Source: Natrinema sp046097095
GTDB lineage: Archaea > Halobacteriota > Halobacteria > Halobacteriales > Natrialbaceae
Assembly: GCF_046097095.1 (NCBI RefSeq)
Contig: NZ_CP175698.1
Coordinates: forward strand, 1,488,001 to 1,552,000
DNA length: 64,000 bases
Direction of reading: 5' to 3'
Positions 7,899 to 16,494 of the stretch are shown in pieces (positions within the stretch are counted from its first letter, which is position 1; every line of letters starts with the position of its first letter). Under the pieces are notes generated by a model that saw nothing but the letters and a program-made list of their open reading frames with translations, had not been told where the DNA came from and ran no database searches. A program made the position numbers and the translations under genes.

Positions 7899-9788
7899 CT
7901 ACACCGGCGTTCCGCAGCGTTCGATCCCTTCGCGGACCGCCTCGGTCCGGCCGATGAGCGTGATGTGGTCGCCGCGCTCAAGTACCACGTCCGGCGTCGG
8001 CACCTCGCTGGTACCGTTACGACTCACGAGCGCGATGAGGACACCGTTAGGGAGTTCGCTCCCGACTTCGGCGATTTCCCGACCGACGAGGTCCTCGTCT
8101 GTGACCTCGATCTCCTGAACGTCGCCGGAGCGGCCGAGTTCGGACATCCAGTTCGAGAGCGCGGGCCGTTCGATCACGTTGTCGATCGCCCACGCGGTCG
8201 ACTCGGCCGCCGAGATGGTCTCGACGCCCAGATCCTCGAACGCCGCCGCATTTGATGGGTTGTTCGCTCGGGCGATCACCGTCTGTACGTCAAAGTTCGA
8301 CTTTGCGAGCTGTGCCACAAGGAGGTTGGCGTCGTCGTCGCCGGTCGCGGCGACGATGATTCGGGCGTTATCCGCGCCCGCGCCGCGTAACACGTCGATA
8401 TCGGTCCCGTCACCTTGCCGGGCGGTGAAGCCCTCGTTGCGGAGCTGTTCGAGGACCGACCGGTCCTCCTCGATCAGGACCACGTTTTCACCGCGCACTT
8501 CCAGCCGTTCTGCCAGCGAGCGACCGACGCGGCCGCCGCCGACGATGAGTACACGCATAGGTATCACGTCGAGTTTCTCTGCGATCTGTCTGGCGAACCC
8601 GCCCTCGATGACGACCGTCACGAGGATCACGAGAAAGACCGTGCCGACCAGCAGGTCCGCACCGGCGTTGTTACCCGGAATGCCGTCGTTTTGCAGTCGG
8701 ATCGCGAACAGGGTCGCGACCGACGCCGGGATGATCCCGCGCGGACCGGCGAAGCTCATGAACAGCGTCTCCCTGAACGTAAATCGGTCCCCTCGAGTCG
8801 AAATGATGACCAGCAGCGGCCGTAAGACGAACATGACGATCACGACGACGGCGACGCCGCCGAGGCCGAGCGCGAACAGCTGGTCGAAATCGAGCAACGC
8901 AGCGAGCGTGATGAAGACGAACGAGAGGACGAGCAGCGTCACGTCGCCTTTGAACGACTCGATGTCGCCTTCGTAGGGGAGGTCGGCGTTGCCTAGAATG
9001 AGTCCGGCGGTCGCCGCGGCCGCGACGCCCGCTTCGGGGAAGATGTAATCGGCCGTCCCGAAAGCGACGATCGCCCCGGCCAGCGTGAGCAATCGGGCAT
9101 TTCGCGGCGCGTCATCGGGCGAGATGTCGATGTACTGGAGCACACCCCAGACGACCAGGGCGACGATGACGCCGACGAGTAGCCCGGTCCCGAGTCGCTC
9201 GGCGAACAGCTGTAAGTAGTCGTTCAAGGTCGCGTGCTCGCTTTCAGCCATCGCCTCGAACACCACGACCGCGATGATCGCTGCCGTCACGTCGTTGACG
9301 ATCCCCTCCGTCTCGAGGGTCGCCGCGACGCGGTCGCGGACGGCGACGACGTTCAGGATCGGCGTGATCACCGTCGGGCCCGTCGCGACCAGCAATGCCC
9401 CGATCAACAGTGCCATCTCCCAGGAGGCCCCGAGGAACAACCGGACCGAGGCTGCTGTTCCGACGAGCGCGATCGCCGCGCCGACGGTCGTCAACCGCAA
9501 CACAGCCGACGGTGCTTCTCGGATCTTGTCGATCTTGAGATGGAACGCGCCCTCGAAGACGATGATTGCGACGCTCAACCCGACGATCGTCGAGAGGCCG
9601 CTGCTCCCGCCGAACGACTCGACGGACAACACGCCGATCCCTTCCGGTCCGATCGCCACTCCGGCGACGATGAGAAAGAGGACGCTCGGCACGCGGAACT
9701 TCGCCGAGAGGAGCTGCGAGACGACTCCGAGCCCGACGATCGCGGCGACGAGAATAAGCAGATTCCCGCCACCAGCAGCACCCGTCAT
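7899..9788 (-). CDS. Na+/H+ antiporter (CPA family) with TrkA-N and TrkA-C domains
   Basis: Exchanges Na+ (or K+) for protons across the membrane. Of 629 residues, about 1-400 form a transporter domain of some twelve helices, including GFARQIAEKL at its end and the FAGPRGIIPASVATL segment typical of NhaP-like proteins. A TrkA-N Rossmann domain follows at about 410-530, starting with the nucleotide loop GGGRVGRSL and ending its first strand in an acidic residue (LIEED). A TrkA-C domain at about 545-625 contains VGREIAEVGSELP. The soluble part suggests gating by NAD(H) or a nucleotide. This is a common haloarchaeal layout. Start MTGAAGGG at 9788 precedes the first helix. Confidence 0.93.
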   Translation of the reverse strand: MTGAAGGGNLLILVAAIVGLGVVSQLLSAKFRVPSVLFLIVAGVAIGPEGIGVLSVESFGGSSGLSTIVGLSVAIIVFEGAFHLKIDKIREAPSAVLRLTTVGAAIALVGTAASVRLFLGASWEMALLIGALLVATGPTVITPILNVVAVRDRVAATLETEGIVNDVTAAIIAVVVFEAMAESEHATLNDYLQLFAERLGTGLLVGVIVALVVWGVLQYIDISPDDAPRNARLLTLAGAIVAFGTADYIFPEAGVAAAATAGLILGNADLPYEGDIESFKGDVTLLVLSFVFITLAALLDFDQLFALGLGGVAVVVIVMFVLRPLLVIISTRGDRFTFRETLFMSFAGPRGIIPASVATLFAIRLQNDGIPGNNAGADLLVGTVFLVILVTVVIEGGFARQIAEKLDVIPMRVLIVGGGRVGRSLAERLEVRGENVVLIEEDRSVLEQLRNEGFTARQGDGTDIDVLRGAGADNARIIVAATGDDDANLLVAQLAKSNFDVQTVIARANNPSNAAAFEDLGVETISAAESTAWAIDNVIERPALSNWMSELGRSGDVQEIEVTDEDLVGREIAEVGSELPNGVLIALVSRNGTSEVPTPDVVLERGDHITLIGRTEAVREGIERCGTPV

Positions 9789-9978
9789 CGTTGCGACTGT
9801 CGGTCCGCAAACGGTCGGCGCGACGACACTGCTGACACGTCCATTCGTGTCGGCAGACTCACCCCAGGCGGTTAACTCCTACGAGAATCGACGCGAATCG
9901 TGCGAATCTGTCGCAAGATAGTAGCGGTCGAGGGACGTGTTGGATCGGTCGGCCGCCCCGTCTCTCGATCGCGTGCAG

Positions 9979-11925
9979 TTACGCGTTCTCGTAGATCCGA
10001 TCGACGCGGTCTTCGAACTGCTCGAGAATTACACGGCGCTTTTTCTTCATCGTCGGGGTGAGCATGTCGTTGTCCTCGGTGAACTCCTGGGGAACGAGTT
10101 CGAATCGCTTGATCGTCTCGTGTTTCTCGAAGTTTTCGTTGACTCGGTCCACCTCTCGCTGGACGTATTCGCGGACTCGCTCGTCGTCGCACATCGCCTT
10201 CGGGTCATCGGGAAGGTCGATCCCTTCCGTCGCGGCCCACGAGCGGACGTGATCCGCGTTGGGGACCAACAACGCGCCGATGAACTTCTCACCGTCGCCG
10301 ACGACCATCGCCTGTTTGACGACCTCGTTCGCCGCGAAGGCGTCCTCGATCGGCCCAGGTGCGACATTTTTCCCCGTCGAGAGGACGATAATCTGTTTTA
10401 CGCGATCGCGGAACTCGAGGTAGCCGTCGGGGCGGATGTGGACGATGTCGCCGGTCCTGAACCAGCCGTCGTCCGTGAACGCGCCCTGGGTCGCGCCGGG
10501 CTTGTCCCAGTAACCCTGCGTGACGCTTGGGGCCTTCACGAGGAGTTCGCCGACATCGCCGGGATCGTCGGCGAAGGCGTCCTGATCGGCGACGGTCTCG
10601 TCGACGGTCACCTCGACGTTGGAAAGCGGCGCGCCGATCGTGCCGATCTTGGCGGCGTCCGGCGGATTCGTCGAGACGACCGGCGCGGTCTCGGACAATC
10701 CGTACCCCTCGGAGATCGGTAGCCCCATCGCGTAATAGAGCCGACAGAGCTCCGGCGAGAGGCTGCCGCCGCCGCTGATGAGAAGTTCGATCTCACCGCC
10801 CAGCGCCTCGCGGACCGACGAGAAGACGAGTTTGTCCGCGACCGCCTGTTTGGCCGACAGAATCGGCCCCGGCGACTCGGTCTGCTGGTACTCGACGCCC
10901 ACGTCCGTCGCCCACTCGAAGATCCGCTCGGAGACGCTCGAGCCGCTGGCCTCCTCGCGGATGCTATCGTAGATTTTCTCGTAGACACGCGGGACGCTCG
11001 TCGCCGTCGTCGGATTGACGATACTGAAGTCAGCCTGTAGCGTGTCCGGGCCCTCCGCGTAGGCGACGCAGGACCCGCTCGCAAACAGCACGAAGTGTCC
11101 CGCCGTCCGCTCGAAGACGTGGGCCAATGGCAGGTACGACATCGCCAGCGACTCCTCGTCTAATACCGGCACGTCGTCGTCCCTGTCCGGGCGCGGTGCG
11201 AACCGTTTCCGGATCGCGTTGACGTTCGACCGGAAGTTACCGTGGGTCAGCCGGACGCCCTTTGGCTGTCCCGTCGTTCCGCTTGTATAGATCAGACTCG
11301 CCAGATCGTCCCACTCCGTCTCGTCGATCCGGTCCTCGTAAGCCTCGAGATCGAACGCCTCCTCGCCGCGGGCGTAGACCTCGCCGAGGGTGCAGACGTC
11401 GTCGCGGTCGTCATAGCCCTCGAGTTCGTCGATCGAGACGATAAACTCGAGGTTGAGGTCGTCCTCGACCTCGAGTACCGTCTCGAGGAGGGCCTGATTT
11501 TCCACGACGACGCCGGTGGCGTCAGGGTCATCGAGCAGGTACCGGGCCTGATCGGGCGAGGAACTCGTGTAGACGGTCGTGACGACTGCACCGGCCGAGA
11601 GCAAAGCGAAGTCGGATTGGGCCCATTCCATTCGCGTGTTCGAAAAGAGGCCGACGCGATCCCCCGTTTCGACCCCCAGGTCTCGAAAGCCGGCCGAGAG
11701 GGTGCGGACGATATCGCGCATTTCGGCGTAGGAGATCGTCCGGAACTCACCGGGCGTCGCGGCGGCCAGGACCGACTCGGTCAGCGATCGGTCGTAGATT
11801 CCCCCCTTGTACTTCTGTGCCGGCCGATTTGCGTTCCGGTCGGCTGACTCCTCGAACATCCGCGCGAGCGTCGTCTCTCCGACGACCTCGTCTTGGTAGT
11901 CCCGTTCGGCGTCCAGCCAGTCCAT
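9979..11925 (-). CDS. Long-chain fatty-acid-CoA ligase (AMP-forming)
   Basis: Activates fatty acids to acyl-CoA through an acyl-adenylate. The 648-residue protein has the AMP-binding P-loop YTSGTTGQPKG near residue 215, the GYGLSETAP motif near 420, the GWFRTGDI hinge motif near 490, and a C-terminal domain with the near-final Lys in TPTMKKKRR. Length fits long-chain ligases rather than acetyl-CoA synthetases. The start at 11925 gives MDWLDAERDYQDE. It sits alone, with gene-poor gaps of about 170-190 bases on both sides. It probably feeds beta-oxidation or lipid salvage, perhaps with the thiolase upstream in the window (inference). Confidence 0.93.
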   Translation of the reverse strand: MDWLDAERDYQDEVVGETTLARMFEESADRNANRPAQKYKGGIYDRSLTESVLAAATPGEFRTISYAEMRDIVRTLSAGFRDLGVETGDRVGLFSNTRMEWAQSDFALLSAGAVVTTVYTSSSPDQARYLLDDPDATGVVVENQALLETVLEVEDDLNLEFIVSIDELEGYDDRDDVCTLGEVYARGEEAFDLEAYEDRIDETEWDDLASLIYTSGTTGQPKGVRLTHGNFRSNVNAIRKRFAPRPDRDDDVPVLDEESLAMSYLPLAHVFERTAGHFVLFASGSCVAYAEGPDTLQADFSIVNPTTATSVPRVYEKIYDSIREEASGSSVSERIFEWATDVGVEYQQTESPGPILSAKQAVADKLVFSSVREALGGEIELLISGGGSLSPELCRLYYAMGLPISEGYGLSETAPVVSTNPPDAAKIGTIGAPLSNVEVTVDETVADQDAFADDPGDVGELLVKAPSVTQGYWDKPGATQGAFTDDGWFRTGDIVHIRPDGYLEFRDRVKQIIVLSTGKNVAPGPIEDAFAANEVVKQAMVVGDGEKFIGALLVPNADHVRSWAATEGIDLPDDPKAMCDDERVREYVQREVDRVNENFEKHETIKRFELVPQEFTEDNDMLTPTMKKKRRVILEQFEDRVDRIYENA

Positions 11926-12095
11926 ATACGCGTGAAAGTTGCGCCTGCGCGATAAAATGTGCTGAAACGGGTTTCATTCACCACCGCGTTTACCGTTCTC
12001 GATCGCGGCGCTGAACCCCCACTTGTGCCGTCGCAACCTTCCGTCTCGCGGGACTCAAACTATCGATTTCGGCCGTCCCGGCGGTCTCCGGCGGC

Positions 12096-13016
12096 TCATT
12101 CCCGCCGTTCGAGGTAGCCCAGCACGCCGCGTGCGTTCATCGCCGCCTCCGCGCTCGACTTCTCTTCGCCCCAAACGTCGTCCATCGTCGCCGTTTCGGC
12201 GAAGTGCTCGACAACCGCCTCGTCGTCCGCGAGTTCGTCGTGCTTTGCCTCGACCGCCGCGACCCACTCAGAGAGGACGGTCGCGTACTCGTCGAGCGCC
12301 GCGGCAGCGTCGTCGCCGACGTAGCGGGGCCCGAAGTGAGGGTACAGAAACACGCTCGGATCGAGTTCCGTCAGGGTCTCGACGTCCGCGAGACACCCCT
12401 CGAGATCAAACTGCGAGGGCGGCGAGGTCTCCCTGATCTCCTCGGTCTGTGGCACCCAGATCCCGGCCGCGTCAGCGACGAAGACCGCATCGTTTGCCGG
12501 GTCTTCGAAGACGACCTGATGCGGGGCGTGGCCGGGGGCCGCGTGGACGCGCAGGTCGTGCATTCCGAGGTCGATCGCGTCGCCGTCCTCGATTTCGACG
12601 ATCCGGTCCTCGGGGATCGGTTGCGGCTCCACGTAGTAGTCCCACTGCTCGCCGACGGCCGCTTTCGTCCCTGCGACCAGCCGCGAGGGGTCGGCCAGAT
12701 GATCGGCCCCGAGCGCGGGGACGTAGACGTCGGCGTTCGGACAGTCGCGAGCGAGAAAGCCCGCACCGCCGGCGTGATCGAGATGAATATGCGTGACGGC
12801 GATGACTTCGAGGGCTGCCTGATCGATGCCGACCTCGGCGAGCGCCTCGAGAAGCAGGTCGTAATTCGTGCCGATACCGGTGTCGACGACTGCGGGTCGG
12901 TCGTCGTCGATGATGTAGACGGCTCCGTACCCGCTGGTCCCGTACATTCCCGTATCCAGGTAGTAGAGGTCCGAACAGTCACCGGTCGTGACTTCGCGGA
13001 CGTCTCCGACATCCAT
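12096..13016 (-). CDS. Metallo-beta-lactamase-fold hydrolase
   Basis: A 306-residue zinc hydrolase of the MBL superfamily. The zinc ligands are in THIHLDHAGG (HxHxDH) near residue 80, a His near 165 in HAAPGHAPH, the VFVADAAG Asp, and a late His in YPHFGP. The last 40-50 residues after the core are acidic and helical. The open frame extends upstream to 13385, but that part only mirrors the neighbouring transporter gene in another frame. The ATG at 13016 begins the first beta-strand (VGDVREVTTG) and is the supported start. The substrate could be a thioester or lactone, but nothing in the sequence decides this. Confidence 0.9.
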   Translation of the reverse strand: MDVGDVREVTTGDCSDLYYLDTGMYGTSGYGAVYIIDDDRPAVVDTGIGTNYDLLLEALAEVGIDQAALEVIAVTHIHLDHAGGAGFLARDCPNADVYVPALGADHLADPSRLVAGTKAAVGEQWDYYVEPQPIPEDRIVEIEDGDAIDLGMHDLRVHAAPGHAPHQVVFEDPANDAVFVADAAGIWVPQTEEIRETSPPSQFDLEGCLADVETLTELDPSVFLYPHFGPRYVGDDAAAALDEYATVLSEWVAAVEAKHDELADDEAVVEHFAETATMDDVWGEEKSSAEAAMNARGVLGYLERRE

Positions 13017-13104
13017 ATCGAGAACCCCGTCACCGGGCGGGATAAAAGCACCCGTCGCGGCGGCCTGGTTCCCGGGCGACGCCGGCGACGCGGCCGAGTC
13101 CCGG

Positions 13105-14019
13105 TCAGCGCTCGTCGGCAGACTCCTTCCATTCGCCGATGCCCGAGGGATCGAGGTGGACGTGCGCGTCGCCGACCTCTTCGAGTGTGCGCAGTCGATC
13201 GACCAGTTCCGACTCGATATCGTGGGCCTCGCGAAACGGCATGTCGCCGTCGACCTCGACGTGGACCTCGACCTCGAGGACGGTGCCGTCGTAGAAGACG
13301 GCGAGGTCGTGGACACCTTCGACGGCCGGATGCCGCCGGAGCGCCCCCGTGATCTCGCTGCGCTTCTCGGGACCGGGCGCGGCACCGATGAGGTAGTCGA
13401 CGTTCTCCTTGCCGACCTCGATGCCCTGGTAGACGACCAGCAGGCTGACGAGGCCGCCGGCGGCGGGATCGAGCAGCGGCAGGTTCACTAGCACGCCGAG
13501 GACACCGACGATGGCCGCGATCGACGTGTAGATATCGTTCAGACAGTCCTTGGCGAGCGCCGCGAGCGCGGTCGACTGCAGTCCCTCGTTGACGGCGACG
13601 GTGTAGCGGTAGACGAAGTACATGTCAGCGATCGCAAAGCCAAGCGCCACGAGCAGCAACACGCTGAACTCGATATCGGTGCCGTATAGCAGCCCCTGGA
13701 CGGATCGGTAGAGCAAGTTGAGCCCGAGCAGGGCGATGACGGCTCCGACGAACAGTGCGGTCAGCGGTTCGATCCGGTCGTGGCCGTGGGGATGCGTATC
13801 GTCTGGTTCGTCGAACGCGCTCCGGCCCCAGACGAGAACGACGACACTGGCGACTAGGTCCGCAAGCGAGTGGGCCGCGTCCGCCAGCAGAGCGACGCTG
13901 CCGAAGACGTACCCCGCCGCCCCCTCGGCGATGATTTTGGCGACGTTCCCGAGGACGTTCACCCACGACGCCCGCGCGAATCCGCTTCGACCGCCGTCCG
14001 CGGCAACGTCTCCGTCCAT
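13105..14019 (-). CDS. Cation diffusion facilitator (CDF) metal transporter
   Basis: Exports divalent metal ions (Zn2+, Fe2+, Co2+ or Mn2+) by proton antiport. With the start at 14019 it has 304 residues. The metal site of helix 2 is DAAHSLADL and that of helix 5 is KDCLNDIYTS. A His-rich DDTHPHGHDR loop lies near residue 82 and a cytoplasmic C-terminal metal-binding domain covers about 215-300 (HPAVEGVHDL, then HVHLDPSG). An upstream ATG at 14103 would add 28 basic residues unlike the family and is not preferred. It is transcribed toward the MBL-fold gene with an 88-base gap. The metal is not predictable. Confidence 0.92.
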   Translation of the reverse strand: MDGDVAADGGRSGFARASWVNVLGNVAKIIAEGAAGYVFGSVALLADAAHSLADLVASVVVLVWGRSAFDEPDDTHPHGHDRIEPLTALFVGAVIALLGLNLLYRSVQGLLYGTDIEFSVLLLVALGFAIADMYFVYRYTVAVNEGLQSTALAALAKDCLNDIYTSIAAIVGVLGVLVNLPLLDPAAGGLVSLLVVYQGIEVGKENVDYLIGAAPGPEKRSEITGALRRHPAVEGVHDLAVFYDGTVLEVEVHVEVDGDMPFREAHDIESELVDRLRTLEEVGDAHVHLDPSGIGEWKESADER

Positions 14020-14179
14020 GGCTTGGTTTAGAGGCAGTCTAACCTTGTCTCTTTTCCTTCCACCGTTGGCGGGAGTATCGGCGTCGATTCGGGACTTTCG
14101 CAACGCTCATACGGACGCCGTGAGAGTCCAGAGATAACTGAGCGACGGGATCACGCCGCTCGAGCACCGTGACACAGCC

Positions 14180-14587
14180 ATGACAGCCGATCACCCCCTC
14201 GTTCGACTCGAGACGGTCGCGCTGATCGCCGTCGGTGGCTTCGCCGGCGCGAACCTCCGGCTGTTCGCGATGGGGCTGGTCTCCGAGGTCCCCTCGATCG
14301 TCCTCGCCAACGGCGTCGGGAGCGCGGTGCTGGGCTTTCTGGTCTACGAGGCCGAGTACGCGGGCCACATCGGCTCCGAGACGCGGACCGTCTTCGCGAC
14401 TGGCTTTCTCTCCTCGCTGACTACCTACAGCACGTTCGCGCTGCAGACCGTGTCCGCGTCGGGGCCGCTCGCGATCGGCGGGATCGTCGCCGCCAACTAC
14501 GGTCTCGGCGCTGTCGGCGTCCTCGCGGGTCGGGCGCTGGCCCGCCGCGTCGGCGAGTCACAGCCAACAGGTGGTGAGACGGCGTGA
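14180..14587 (+). CDS. crcB: Fluoride channel subunit CrcB/Fluc (first of a pair)
   Basis: Lets fluoride leave the cell. The 135-residue protein has four membrane helices with the family marks GGFAGANLR in helix 1, the NGVGSAVLGF Asn-containing helix 2, and the GFLSSLTTYSTF helix 3 break that binds the central Na+ and lines the pore with Phe residues. It overlaps the second crcB gene by four bases, so the two are translated together and very probably form a heterodimeric channel, as in several bacteria and haloarchaea. No fluoride riboswitch was recognised upstream. Confidence 0.95.
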   Translation: MTADHPLVRLETVALIAVGGFAGANLRLFAMGLVSEVPSIVLANGVGSAVLGFLVYEAEYAGHIGSETRTVFATGFLSSLTTYSTFALQTVSASGPLAIGGIVAANYGLGAVGVLAGRALARRVGESQPTGGETA

Positions 14588-15042
14588 ACGCGGCGAGCGT
14601 GCTCTCAGACATCGGTGTCATCGCAACCGCGCTTTTTGGACCGCTGCTCGCCGATGGGATCGTCGCCGTCGATCCAGCGCCGGCCCACGTCGTCGGCACC
14701 GGCGGCGCGATCGGCGCGGTCTGCCGACACTGGGTCGGCCGACAGGTCTCGAGTCGCGTCTCGAGTTCCCGGTTCCCGCTGGCGACGTTCGCGGTCAACG
14801 TCGTCGGTAGCTTCGCCCTCGGGCTGCTCGTCTTTGCGGGGGTGAACGAGTCGACGCTGCGACTCGTCGGGACCGGGATCTGTGGCTCCTTTACGACCTT
14901 CTCCTCGTTTTCGGTCGAGACGGTCCGACTGTACGAGCGCGGGGATCGGGCGCTCGCGGTCGGCAACGCCGCGGCCAACCTGCTGTGTTCGCTCGCGGCG
15001 ATCGGCCTCGCGTGGGGGCTCGTCGTCACGATACCGCTCTGA
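14584..15042 (+). CDS. crcB: Fluoride channel subunit CrcB/Fluc (second of a pair)
   Basis: The partner of the preceding gene, starting with GTG at 14584 inside its last codons (GTGA overlap). The 152-residue protein has the GGAIGAVCRHW helix 1, the FAVNVVGSFALGLL helix 2 with the pore Asn, and the GICGSFTTFSSFSVE helix 3 break. It has an additional hydrophobic N-terminal stretch (residues 5-30) that the first subunit lacks. The two subunits have different pore residues, which fits the idea of a heterodimer in which each contributes one of two pores. A later start near the GTGGAIG strand is possible but would lose the overlap. Confidence 0.93.
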   Translation: MNAASVLSDIGVIATALFGPLLADGIVAVDPAPAHVVGTGGAIGAVCRHWVGRQVSSRVSSSRFPLATFAVNVVGSFALGLLVFAGVNESTLRLVGTGICGSFTTFSSFSVETVRLYERGDRALAVGNAAANLLCSLAAIGLAWGLVVTIPL

Positions 15043-15187
15043 AACGCGGGTGAACAGCGGCCCGCTCGAGTCGAACTCGGAACGGGTTAGCGATCGGTCA
15101 AAAGTGGTACCGAACCACACTACCTCGAGCGATACGCTCGCGTTCGACCCGCGGTAGGTTTATGTTCGGCCTGCGTGAGACGCCGGT

Positions 15188-15763
15188 ATGGAGGCTCGCC
15201 AATCCGCGTGGCGAATCTACCGCGAGTCGCTGCCGATCCTCGTAGTCAGCCTCGCCGGCGGAATCTTCGCGGGGTCGGTGCTTGGCTCTGAGGGGATGAC
15301 CGAAGGCTTCCAGCGGTTTCCCGGCATGCTGTTGTTGCTGCCGGCCTTTCTCGCGACGCGGGGGAACGTCTACGGCGCGCTGGGCGCGCGCATCTCGAGT
15401 GGCCTCCATCAGGGGATGATCGACCCCGAATTCTCGTGGGACCGGCGGCTGGTCAACGCCGTGACAGCATCGTTCATCAATGGAATCAGCATTTCGGTGT
15501 TCATCGCCGTCCTCTCGTGGGGCATCCTGCACGTCCTCGGGCGCGAATCCGCCAGACTCGTCGAACTCGTCTCCATCATGCTGGTCTCGGGAATTCTGAC
15601 CTCGTTCACGCTCATCTTCGGCCTGCTGGCGCTCGTCTTCGCGAGCTACGAGTACGGGCTCGATCCTGACAACCTGATCGGCCCGATCGTCACCACCCTC
15701 GGCGACGTCTTCGGCGTCGTCTTCCTCTTCATCGCGCTTACCGTCGTCGAGGTGATCTTCTGA
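15188..15763 (+). CDS. MgtE-type divalent cation transporter, membrane domain (first of a pair)
   Basis: A 191-residue protein with five membrane segments that matches the membrane domain of MgtE/SLC41 Mg2+ channels without their CBS domains. The diagnostic stretch is LLPAFLATRGNVYGALGARISSGLHQG. The acidic residue late in the protein (LGDVFGVVF) corresponds to the conserved Asp of the ion pore. The stop codon overlaps the start of the next, homologous gene (TGATG), so the pair should form one pseudo-dimeric transporter. A PhoU/TrkA-C gene convergent with the pair probably regulates it, as in other haloarchaea (inference). Confidence 0.9.
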   Translation: MEARQSAWRIYRESLPILVVSLAGGIFAGSVLGSEGMTEGFQRFPGMLLLLPAFLATRGNVYGALGARISSGLHQGMIDPEFSWDRRLVNAVTASFINGISISVFIAVLSWGILHVLGRESARLVELVSIMLVSGILTSFTLIFGLLALVFASYEYGLDPDNLIGPIVTTLGDVFGVVFLFIALTVVEVIF

Positions 15764-16344
15764 TGGCCGCCGCGGGTCCCGACGACTCGCTCGACGCGTG
15801 GTCGATTCGCCACATCGTCGCCACGATGTTCCCCATCCTCCTCGCGCTCTCGGTACTCGAGATGGGATCGGGCTACGTCCTCGAGGAACTCGAGAAGACG
15901 TACCTCTCGAACCCGACGCTGCTCGTACTCGTTCCCGTGATGATCGGGATGGGCGGCAACCTCGGCGCGATCCTCTCCTCGCGGCTTTCGACCCGACTGC
16001 ATCTGGGGGTGCTCGAGTTCGATCCGCGGGACGACGTACTCTGGACGAATATACTGGCGATTCTGGGGCTGGCTGCGACGGTCTTCTCCGCGCTCGGGAT
16101 CGCCGCCTGGCTCGTCGGGCAGGTCATCGCCCAACCGATGCCCCTCGTCGATCTCCTGTTGATCTCGATCGTCAGCGGCATGCTGCTGGCCGTTATCGCC
16201 GTCGTACTGAGCGTCGGTGCGACGTACGTTTCCTACACGCAGGGGTTAGACCCCGACGACACGACGATTCCAGTCGTCACGAACCTCTGTGACATCCTCG
16301 GTGTGGTCGTCCTCTCGGGGGTCGCGCTCATCGTCCTGAACTGA
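15763..16344 (+). CDS. MgtE-type divalent cation transporter, membrane domain (second of a pair)
   Basis: A 193-residue homologue of the preceding protein, translationally coupled to it. Landmarks are VLVPVMIGMGGNLGAILSSRLSTRLHLG, which corresponds to the pore-entry segment of MgtE, and the late TNLCDILGVVVLSG helix carrying the pore Asp. Sequence identity between the two subunits is only moderate, so the duplication is old. As in the first subunit, the cytoplasmic Mg2+-sensing N and CBS domains are absent, so control must come from another protein. Confidence 0.9.
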   Translation: MAAAGPDDSLDAWSIRHIVATMFPILLALSVLEMGSGYVLEELEKTYLSNPTLLVLVPVMIGMGGNLGAILSSRLSTRLHLGVLEFDPRDDVLWTNILAILGLAATVFSALGIAAWLVGQVIAQPMPLVDLLLISIVSGMLLAVIAVVLSVGATYVSYTQGLDPDDTTIPVVTNLCDILGVVVLSGVALIVLN

Positions 16345-16494
16345 CCGATGCTGCGGAAGAAAGGCAATATACTGCACGAGAAAAGCCATCGGCTACGCGG
16401 TGTACCGACTCGAGAATGGACGGCCTCGCGTCATAGCTTTGCTTTGTGACGGGAAGCACGTAAAGATCGAATCCCCGAATCCGGACCGGCGCAG

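Noticed and set aside
13017..13385. Extended N-terminus of the MBL-fold protein
   Set aside because: The extension is Arg/Ser-rich and overlaps the CDF transporter gene in a different frame; the family fold begins at the ATG at 13016.
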